Source of the DNA: Sulfurovum sp.
GTDB lineage: Bacteria; Campylobacterota; Campylobacteria; Campylobacterales; Sulfurovaceae
Length of the DNA: 5,623 nt
Direction of reading: 5' to 3'
NCBI GenBank assembly: GCA_015493425.1
Contig: WGDG01000202.1
Span: forward strand, 1 to 5,623
Shown here one piece after another: positions 1-4,624 of this stretch (positions are counted from its first letter, which is position 1; every line of letters starts with the position of its first letter). A program made the position numbers and the translations under genes. Below the pieces are notes generated by a model that did not search any database, was not told where the DNA came from, and saw only the letters and a program-made list of their open reading frames with translations.

Positions 1-1154
1 ATACCGTATGCACCCTGTACACCAAGATACATCATACCGATCAGGATCGTCGCATAGGCTCCGAAGAATGCCAGGTGACCGTGCGCTGCCGTAAACTGTG
101 TACCGTGTGTATAGATGTTTACCTGAGGCAGGGTATGGAAGAATCCCCATATACCCGCTCCCAGGAAGTTTCCGAACGCGTTGGTAACAATCCATGCCAT
201 GGCCGGACCATTTTTCATAACAGCACCCTGCTTGCCTTCGGCTTTTGCAATCCCCTGCTCTTTTCCCCAGTCATAGAGGACGTGTACGAACATCGCTACC
301 AGAGGTACAGGTTCGAGTGCAGAGAAGAGCGCACCGATTTCCCACCAGTACTCAGGTGTACCGATCCAGAAGTAGTGGTGTCCGAGTCCCAGAATACCTG
401 AACCAAACAGCATCAGTACTTCGATCCATAGCCACATTTCGACAATTTCACGTTTTGCATCAATAATCTTGATAAGAGCATAGGCTGCAAGCGTACCGAC
501 AAATACTTCCCAGGTTGCTTCAACCCAAAGGTGAATAACCCACCACCACCAGTATTGATCCATTGAGATATTGTCTGTAAAGAACATGCCGGCAAGATAA
601 AGACCTGCAAGTGCCATCAGGTTGGCAACCATAACGGTCATAATACCTGTTTTACGCCCTTTCATATAGGTAGCAAAAACGTTCCAGTAGAAAGTCAATA
701 CTACCACGACAATACCAATATCAGCCCATCTTGGCGCTTCAAGGTACTCTCTACCTTCGTTGATCAGCCAGATTGACGATTCTGTTCCTGAACCTACCTG
801 AATAAAGATAAATACCAGAACAACTACCGTTACCGCCGCAGTCAGTACCCAGAAAGCAAGCTTCCCAAGCCCTATGCCGACTGTTTCGACACCTGTTTCA
901 TCCGGCAGCATATAGTAAACCGAACCAATCATTGCATAGAGCATCCAGACGACAAGGGCATTGATGTGTACCATTCTGGCAACACTGAAATCGAATACTT
1001 CAAACAAGAAGTTCGGAGCCAGAAACTGGATCGCGGCGATGAGTCCCATCAGAAGCTGTGCACCGAACAGGATAATCGCTACCCTGAAGTACATCATCGC
1101 CAGTTTTTTAGACTCACTGCCCGCAAATTCGTTTGTTTTAATACTAGTGAGCAT
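1..1154 (-). CDS. norB: Nitric oxide reductase large subunit NorB (cNOR type), 3' end beyond window
   Basis: This is the catalytic subunit of cytochrome c-dependent nitric oxide reductase, an inner-membrane haem-copper-oxidase relative that reduces 2 NO to N2O in denitrification. The 384 residues present show the expected ligands: H63 (in VHINALVVW, low-spin haem b), H208 and E212 (IHLWVEATWE, FeB site), H259 and H260 (GLGHHYFW, FeB), E281 (ALEPVP), then H358 and H360 (AAHGHLAFF, haem b3 and haem b). Assignments follow alignment from memory to Pseudomonas NorB. Typical NorB has about 450-475 residues, so roughly 70-90 C-terminal residues lie off the left edge. The ATG at 1154-1152 overlaps the end of norC by 11 bases, and its AGGAGG ribosome site (1165-1160) lies inside norC, suggesting coupled translation. 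The separate NorC with a c-haem supports cNOR rather than single-subunit qNOR. No frameshift was seen. Confidence 0.97.
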   Translation of the reverse strand, partial: MLTSIKTNEFAGSESKKLAMMYFRVAIILFGAQLLMGLIAAIQFLAPNFLFEVFDFSVARMVHINALVVWMLYAMIGSVYYMLPDETGVETVGIGLGKLAFWVLTAAVTVVVLVFIFIQVGSGTESSIWLINEGREYLEAPRWADIGIVVVVLTFYWNVFATYMKGRKTGIMTVMVANLMALAGLYLAGMFFTDNISMDQYWWWWVIHLWVEATWEVFVGTLAAYALIKIIDAKREIVEMWLWIEVLMLFGSGILGLGHHYFWIGTPEYWWEIGALFSALEPVPLVAMFVHVLYDWGKEQGIAKAEGKQGAVMKNGPAMAWIVTNAFGNFLGAGIWGFFHTLPQVNIYTHGTQFTAAHGHLAFFGAYATILIGMMYLGVQGAYG

Positions 1155-1836
1155 TGGTGCCTCCTGTTTTGAATTGTTCAACTGTTTTCGAGAAGTTTCT
1201 CGGGAAACCGTTGGTGTCGATACTGCTCATATGTTTAAGGAAAGCAACTACACCTTTGGCCTCTTCAGCTGTAATACCGAGATTTGGCATCATACGAGCG
1301 TGTGTCGGGTACTGTGAAGGATTCTGCAGGAACTTCACCATAGCATCTTCAGTTGTACTGGTGTTTGTCATTGCCTGCATAGGTCCACCCTTCTGCCAAG
1401 CCGGATCAAGCCATGCTTTGGTCAAATCAGGCGCATAATAGGCACCGTTTCCAAGCAATGTATGACAATCCATACAGTTTTTTGCCTGTACCGTCAGCTT
1501 TCCAAGATGCAACAGTGCCGCAGCCTCTTTAGGGCTCCACTCTTTTCCAAAGAAAGGCTCTTTAGGACCGATAACTGGTACTTCATGCCCTCTTCTTTTA
1601 CTCATTTTATAATCAATATGATAGTTGATCACTGTGGGTGCAGGTACCCTGTTGAGCTCTTTTTTTTCTGCTACAGCCTTTTTCAGGTCTGCATCTGTCC
1701 CCATCGAAATCTGTCCCATTGTATCGAACGTCAGCCAGATCAGCAAAACTACCGCAAAACCGGTAACCCATGCTGCCGAACGGCGCCAGAACGAAATACT
1801 GGTCCAAACCGAAAGATTTTCGTTTTCGTTAGCCAT
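1144..1836 (-). CDS. norC: Nitric oxide reductase cytochrome c subunit NorC
   Basis: NorC is the membrane-anchored monohaem cytochrome c that passes electrons to NorB. One N-terminal helix (about residues 21-38) anchors a periplasmic domain. The haem c site is CMDCH at 121-125, followed by the NorC-typical TLLGNGAYYAPDL, and the axial Met is M182 or M183 (ARMMPNLGIT). The C-terminal stretch with VAFLKHMSSIDTNGFPRN matches the family ending. At 230 residues it is clearly longer than Pseudomonas NorC (about 146 from memory). Most of the excess lies between the anchor and the haem site, roughly residues 45-105, with a short extra C-terminal tail. The start is supported by an AGGAGG at 1846-1841. 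The gene sits 41 bases after an uncharacterised membrane protein gene and overlaps norB, so the three are very likely one operon. Confidence 0.96.
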   Translation of the reverse strand: MANENENLSVWTSISFWRRSAAWVTGFAVVLLIWLTFDTMGQISMGTDADLKKAVAEKKELNRVPAPTVINYHIDYKMSKRRGHEVPVIGPKEPFFGKEWSPKEAAALLHLGKLTVQAKNCMDCHTLLGNGAYYAPDLTKAWLDPAWQKGGPMQAMTNTSTTEDAMVKFLQNPSQYPTHARMMPNLGITAEEAKGVVAFLKHMSSIDTNGFPRNFSKTVEQFKTGGTNAH

Positions 1837-1862
1837 GACTCCTCCTTTTAACTTTATCCGTT

Positions 1863-1876
1863 TGCGCCTGTGCGCA
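1863..1876 (-). other. Small intercistronic hairpin before norC
   Basis: A perfect 5-bp inverted repeat, TGCGC-N4-GCGCA, lies between the stop codon of the 117-residue protein gene and the ribosome site of norC. No T-run follows it on the minus strand, so it is not an intrinsic terminator. It could influence mRNA processing, stability or relative expression within the operon, but the stem is short and may be chance. Confidence 0.3.
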
Positions 1877-1877
1877 C

Positions 1878-2231
1878 CTAGTGCTTTCCACCCTGTACTT
1901 CTTCTTCTGTATCCTCGTATCTCTTGTCTGCCGAACTGATCAGATAAAAATAGAGATGAGGAACAAAGAGATATGCCACCATCGTAACCATCAACACTTT
2001 CATCGTGAAGTGGTTACTCTGGATCAACACCGCAAAGTCGTACAGGAAATATGTCTGTAATGCCCAAAACAGATACCCCACAGGGATCCATCGTTTGGAA
2101 AAATACCCCATCTTCGCGAGGGTAATGATCGCAGCATACCCTACTCCGAAAACGAGTACAAGCGTCGATTCTATGAAAATGGGCAGAAACTGATCCGGCG
2201 CCAAAGTGGGCCATACAATCAACGTATCCAT
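1878..2231 (-). CDS. Uncharacterised three-helix membrane protein, first gene of the nor operon
   Basis: A 117-residue protein I do not recognise as a named family. It has three hydrophobic segments, at about residues 14-39, 47-68 and 75-98, and a short polar, acidic C-terminal tail containing DTEEE. There are no cysteines and no haem-binding CXXCH. Histidines H74 and H92 sit near or in the third helix region. The ATG at 2231-2229 is preceded by AGGAG (2242-2238) at good spacing. It is the promoter-proximal gene, 41 bases ahead of norC, so a role in NO reductase assembly, stability or electron delivery is a reasonable inference from context only. It could be a lineage-specific counterpart of the small accessory proteins found with nor genes elsewhere (NorE, NorF, or NorH of Thermus), but I see no clear similarity to any of them. 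Confidence 0.85.
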   Translation of the reverse strand: MDTLIVWPTLAPDQFLPIFIESTLVLVFGVGYAAIITLAKMGYFSKRWIPVGYLFWALQTYFLYDFAVLIQSNHFTMKVLMVTMVAYLFVPHLYFYLISSADKRYEDTEEEVQGGKH

Positions 2232-2285
2232 TGGGAACTCCTGTGAATTATCTATTTACTGCAAGGGATAAAGATCCTTCGAGCA

Positions 2286-2298
2286 TGGGAGTATTATG
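2286..2298 (-). promoter_or_regulatory. Predicted nor operon core promoter (-10 CATAAT)
   Basis: On the minus strand CATAAT occupies 2298-2293, a five-of-six match to TATAAT, which predicts a transcription start near 2286, about 55 bases before the ATG of the first operon gene. No separate -35 box stands at standard spacing. Instead the palindrome at 2321-2334 is centred at -41.5, replacing the -35 element as in class II activator-dependent promoters. The start site is a prediction. Confidence 0.6.
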
Positions 2299-2320
2299 AC
2301 AGTTTCACAAAATATTCGTA

Positions 2321-2334
2321 TTGACTTATGTCAA
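2321..2334. promoter_or_regulatory. CRP/FNR-family operator TTGACTTATGTCAA upstream of nor
   Basis: This is a perfect palindrome with 5-bp arms, TTGAC-N4-GTCAA, the general form of binding sites for CRP/FNR-family regulators (FNR consensus TTGAT-N4-ATCAA). It lies about 90 bases upstream of the first nor operon gene and is centred at -41.5 relative to the predicted start. The arms match a second site at 2864-2877 exactly. The regulator is not in the window. Candidates by family are an FNR-, DNR- or NssR-like protein; the NssR site of Campylobacter (TTAAC-N4-GTTAA, from memory) differs by one base per arm. Confidence 0.75.
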
Positions 2335-2432
2335 GAAAAGAAGAGAACTCAAGATAAAATGATGATTTTAATAAGTTAAAGTGATAAAAGTGAAAAAGAA
2401 GTTTTACTTATAGTAGTGTGCAGGCGGGGTGC

Positions 2433-2798
2433 CTACTTAACGATACATCTGGCAAGGAAAAAAGGACGTTCATAGTAAGGAGAGACGAAATTGTTGTTTT
2501 CAATACGCCACTCTCTGGATTTCTGCACTTCTACCACCTGTGATGCCTTTCTCAACATTCGGCTCTCACACAGTATTGGTTTCCCTTCTTCAAACGCTTT
2601 GGCAACTTTCGCCATACGATTCGTTGTCACCCAGTAGTGCGCTCCAATCAACACAGCAAGTACCAGACTTACCCAGCCAAGCCCCTTTTTAACCGCACCT
2701 TTCCCCATAAAAGGACGTGTAGTAACAAAAAGTGTAACCAGTAAAATGACGCCTGCCAAAATGAGATAGGCTCCCTCGAGCAAAAAGAATGTATGCAT
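2433..2798 (-). CDS. Uncharacterised two-helix membrane protein with conserved-looking C-terminal domain
   Basis: A 121-residue protein of unknown function. Two hydrophobic segments, about residues 5-26 and 41-57, are joined by a short basic loop. A soluble C-terminal part of about 60 residues contains C77 (KPILCESRM) and C118 (FLARCIV), plus an aromatic stretch SPYYERPFF. The two cysteines could form a disulfide or bind a ligand, but nothing in the sequence proves it. The ATG at 2798-2796 has an AGGA at 2810-2807 with about 8 bases spacing. It is transcribed toward the nor operon but is separated from it by about 200 bases holding the nor promoter, so it is probably its own unit. It shares a divergent regulatory region with the gene starting at 2926. 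The composition resembles its neighbours and the frame is intact. Confidence 0.8.
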   Translation of the reverse strand: MHTFFLLEGAYLILAGVILLVTLFVTTRPFMGKGAVKKGLGWVSLVLAVLIGAHYWVTTNRMAKVAKAFEEGKPILCESRMLRKASQVVEVQKSREWRIENNNFVSPYYERPFFLARCIVK

Positions 2799-2828
2799 CG
2801 CTAATGTCCTGTCTTTTTCAAGTATATT

Positions 2829-2841
2829 TTGTTGAAGTGTA
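2829..2841 (-). promoter_or_regulatory. Possible leftward core promoter (-10 TACACT)
   Basis: On the minus strand TACACT occupies 2841-2836 and predicts a start near 2829, 31 bases before the ATG at 2798. This places the palindrome at 2864-2877 exactly at -41.5. The hexamer matches TATAAT at only four of six positions. An alternative, better -10 (TATACT, 2826-2821) would put the start near 2814 and the palindrome at -56.5, so the leftward start is uncertain. Confidence 0.4.
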
Positions 2842-2863
2842 GCATACTTTCCCTGCTCCGGTA

Positions 2864-2877
2864 TTGACAGCCGTCAA
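2864..2877. promoter_or_regulatory. Second CRP/FNR-family operator TTGACAGCCGTCAA, in the divergent gap
   Basis: A perfect TTGAC-N4-GTCAA palindrome whose arms are identical to the nor operator, with a different 4-base centre. It lies between two divergent genes and is centred at -41.5 from the predicted rightward start (2912), and also from one possible leftward start (2829). Ten fixed positions occur by chance about once per million bases in random sequence, so two copies in promoter regions of one 5.6-kb window are unlikely to be coincidence. Confidence 0.72.
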
Positions 2878-2899
2878 GCAAAATAGAGTAAAAACGTTC

Positions 2900-2912
2900 T
2901 ATACTTCCTCTA
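2900..2912 (+). promoter_or_regulatory. Predicted rightward core promoter (-10 TATACT)
   Basis: TATACT at 2900-2905 is a five-of-six match to the -10 consensus and predicts a start near 2912, only 14 bases before the ATG at 2926. The operator at 2864-2877 is then centred at -41.5. TTGACA at 2864-2869 looks like a perfect -35 box, but it lies 30 bases from this -10, so it is better read as part of the operator. Confidence 0.58.
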
Positions 2913-2925
2913 AAAAAGTGATACC

Positions 2926-3315
2926 ATGCAGAAATTTTCCAAATACCTTCCTTTTGCACTCTTTGCTGCGTTTCTGATGCTGGGACTGAGCGCCTTTCTT
3001 CAAAGTAAACCTACAGCAAAAGATGCACGGGTCTATAAAGCGGTTCAACAATACAGTCCCTATTATCTTGAGAAGCGTTTCGGAGGACTGGAGATCCGGA
3101 GCAAAACAGATCCGGAGTTCAAGGAAAAACCGGACAACATGACACTCTTTAAAGAATTTGAGCATCTCGAATATAAGTGGGGGAAAAAACACCTCAAACT
3201 TGAGGGTATGACACTGCTTATTCTGGATGATAACGGAACGGTGCAAAGCAAGTTGCCGCTCAAAGACAAAAAAGAACTCGACTTCGTCCATCATTACTAC
3301 GGAGTCAAATCATGA
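2926..3315 (+). CDS. Uncharacterised membrane-anchored, probably periplasmic protein
   Basis: A 129-residue protein of unknown function. The N-terminus is MQKFSKYLPF followed by a hydrophobic helix to about residue 25, fitting a signal anchor or an uncleaved signal peptide; no lipobox cysteine is present, and in fact there are no cysteines at all. The remaining roughly 100 residues are polar and lysine-rich, with many aromatics, and end in a VHHYYGVKS motif with paired histidines. This part is expected in the periplasm. No haem or metal motif is certain. The ribosome site is weak (AAAAAAGTG, 2912-2920), and the predicted leader is very short. The gene ends in an ATGA overlap with the next gene, so the two are translationally linked. 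The upstream palindrome suggests control by the same regulator as nor, which is an inference. Confidence 0.78.
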   Translation: MQKFSKYLPFALFAAFLMLGLSAFLQSKPTAKDARVYKAVQQYSPYYLEKRFGGLEIRSKTDPEFKEKPDNMTLFKEFEHLEYKWGKKHLKLEGMTLLILDDNGTVQSKLPLKDKKELDFVHHYYGVKS

Positions 3316-3500
3316 TTGATCTTGTCTTAACACTTGTATTCAGCATCGTTATGCTGCTTTTCATGGCTTTTCCCGCTATGAAGATCGTTGATTGGATAGA
3401 AACCAGGGTTGATATCCCTCCAAAGTGGCACAATATTCTTCTGTTTGGCATGATCATTTTTCTTTCACTGCTTGTCGGCATCTTCCTCCGCTTTGCCTGA
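3312..3500 (+). CDS. Uncharacterised 62-residue two-helix membrane protein
   Basis: A 62-residue protein with two hydrophobic segments, about residues 3-22 and 43-60, separated by a short loop with charged residues and IPPKWHN. Its ATG overlaps the stop of the preceding gene (ATGA, 3312-3315), strong evidence that it is a real gene co-translated with its neighbour and not a chance frame. Function is unknown; small helical hairpins of this kind are often subunits or chaperones of larger membrane complexes, but nothing here identifies the partner. It ends 95 bases before ilvE with no convincing terminator between, so some read-through into ilvE is possible. Confidence 0.72.
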   Translation: MIDLVLTLVFSIVMLLFMAFPAMKIVDWIETRVDIPPKWHNILLFGMIIFLSLLVGIFLRFA

Positions 3501-3534
3501 TGGCCGGATAACCGCCTATTAACCACATTTTCGA

Positions 3535-3547
3535 TAAAATATTTCCA
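3535..3547 (+). promoter_or_regulatory. Possible ilvE promoter (-10 TAAAAT)
   Basis: TAAAAT at 3535-3540 is a five-of-six match to the -10 consensus in an AT-rich stretch and would start transcription near 3547, giving a leader of about 49 bases. No good -35 box is seen, which is common for promoters in Campylobacterota. This is a tentative call based on one hexamer. Confidence 0.35.
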
Positions 3548-3560
3548 TTCATTTTTTATT

Positions 3561-3578
3561 CTGCCGGAAAACCGGCAG
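3561..3578 (+). other. Perfect 7-bp hairpin in the ilvE leader
   Basis: CTGCCGG-AAAA-CCGGCAG forms a GC-rich 7-bp stem with a 4-base loop. It ends five bases before the GGAG ribosome site (3584-3587) of ilvE. Only three T residues follow it (after AG), and the minus strand has an A-run after it, so it is a poor intrinsic terminator in either direction. It may affect mRNA stability or ilvE translation, or act as a weak terminator for the upstream gene pair. No leader peptide or known riboswitch was recognised. Confidence 0.5.
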
Positions 3579-3595
3579 AGTTTGGAGCATAACGC

Positions 3596-4516
3596 ATGAA
3601 CAAAGCAAAATATATCTGGATGGACGGCGAACTCACCCCATGGGATGATGCACAAGTCCACGTTCTGACACACACACTGCATTACGGAAACGGTGCCATC
3701 GAAGGTACCAAAGCCTACAAAACTGTTGACGGCAGATGTGCCATTTTCAAACTCAAAGAGCATACCCAGCGTCTGCTGAACTCTTCCAAAATGACACTGA
3801 TGGATGTACCCTACACACGTGAAGAACTTGAAGCTGCACAGGTAAAACTTCTGCAGGAAAACGAACTCTTCGAAGGTGCCTACATCCGTCCTCTGGTCTA
3901 CCTCGGGTACGGTGTGATGGGACTCTACCACAAAGAAGCACCGGTAAATGTCTCCATTTCCGCATGGGAATGGGGTGCTTATCTTGGAGAAGAAGGGCTC
4001 AAAAAAGGTATCCGCCTCAAGATCGCATCGATGACAAGAACGCCCAATACTTCCGGTATGGGTAAGGCCAAAGCGGTCGCAAACTACCTCAACAGCCAAA
4101 TGGCAAAGTTCGAAGCGGTCGAGGCCGGCTACGACGAAGCGCTACTCCGTGACGATCAGGGCTACATTGCCGAAGCATCGGGAGCCTGCTTCTTCATGGT
4201 ACGTGACGGCAAACTGATCACACCGCCAAGCGACAATGCCCTGGAGTCTATCACGCAGGCAACCGTCATTGATCTCGCGCACGACATGGGCATCGAAGTG
4301 GTCCGCAGACGTATTACCCGCGAAGAGATTTACATAGCAGACGAATGTTTCCTTACGGGAACCGCCGCGGAAGTTACACCTGTCAGAGAAGTCGATGCGC
4401 GTATCATCGGTGCAGGCGCCAGAGGCCCCATTACCGAAAAACTGCAAACAGCCTATTTTGATGCGGTTGCAGGTAAAAACCCGGACTACATCCAGCACCT
4501 GACATACATCAACTAA
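3596..4516 (+). CDS. ilvE: Branched-chain amino acid aminotransferase IlvE
   Basis: This is a cytoplasmic PLP enzyme of fold-type IV that transfers the amino group between glutamate and the keto acids of valine, leucine and isoleucine, the last step of their synthesis. The 306-residue length is typical of the family. Key residues agree with E. coli IlvE: K159 in GKAKAVANY is the PLP-binding lysine, with R59 (TQRLLNSSKM), R98 (YIRPL), Y164, E193 (YIAEASG) and the phosphate-binding loop GTAAEVTPV at 255-263. The start is supported by GGAG at 3584-3587, 8 bases before the ATG. A hairpin lies just upstream and a likely terminator just downstream, so it may be monocistronic. D-amino acid aminotransferase and aminodeoxychorismate lyase share the fold, but the length and the GTAAEVTPVREVD region favour IlvE. 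I recall the same order, ilvE followed by an SPFH gene, in Campylobacter jejuni. Confidence 0.96.
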   Translation: MNKAKYIWMDGELTPWDDAQVHVLTHTLHYGNGAIEGTKAYKTVDGRCAIFKLKEHTQRLLNSSKMTLMDVPYTREELEAAQVKLLQENELFEGAYIRPLVYLGYGVMGLYHKEAPVNVSISAWEWGAYLGEEGLKKGIRLKIASMTRTPNTSGMGKAKAVANYLNSQMAKFEAVEAGYDEALLRDDQGYIAEASGACFFMVRDGKLITPPSDNALESITQATVIDLAHDMGIEVVRRRITREEIYIADECFLTGTAAEVTPVREVDARIIGAGARGPITEKLQTAYFDAVAGKNPDYIQHLTYIN

Positions 4517-4527
4517 TACCCGGCTAT

Positions 4528-4551
4528 TCCGAAGTTCTCTTCGGATTTTCT
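4528..4551 (+). terminator. Probable intrinsic terminator after ilvE
   Basis: TCCGAAG-TTCT-CTTCGGA forms a 7-bp stem with a 4-base loop, 11 bases after the ilvE stop codon, and is followed at once by TTTTCT. The T-run is short, so termination may be partial, which would allow some read-through into the SPFH gene. Confidence 0.65.
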
Positions 4552-4624
4552 AAACCATTATCATCTCCTGTATGCAGGTAGAGAATAACGGAGTGGCCAT
4601 ACAAAAGCATATTAAAGGATCCTC

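Noticed and set aside
75..610. Open frames overlapping norB on both strands (75-401, 245-466, 413-610)
   Set aside because: All are shadows of the norB frame, which is open from 1154 to the left edge and matches the family throughout.
961..1851. Several plus-strand open frames across norC and the start of norB (961-1317, 1154-1438, 1462-1851)
   Set aside because: They lie antisense to norB and norC, whose haem and metal ligands are clear, have no family resemblance, and have no convincing ribosome sites.
2418..2437. Possible terminator hairpin at the end of the 2433-2798 gene (GTAGGC-N5-GCCTGC on the minus strand)
   Set aside because: The stem has a wobble pair, overlaps the stop codon and is not followed by a T-run; weak evidence only.
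2864..2889. Ordinary sigma-70 promoter using TTGACA (2864-2869) with TAGAGT (2884-2889)
   Set aside because: The spacing is only 14 bases and the -10 is poor; the TTGACA is better explained as half of the palindromic operator serving TATACT at 2900.
2899..3294. A 131-residue minus-strand frame opposite the 2926-3315 gene
   Set aside because: It is antisense to a gene with a signal anchor, a promoter-like upstream region and an ATGA overlap with its neighbour; the minus frame has none of these.
3502..3517. Possible terminator after the 62-residue protein gene
   Set aside because: The stem has only three continuous pairs with a mismatch beside them, and no adjacent T-run.
3305..4099. A 264-residue minus-strand frame across ilvE and the gene before it
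   Set aside because: It is antisense to well-supported ilvE, is Cys/Phe-rich as expected of a shadow frame, and matches no known family.
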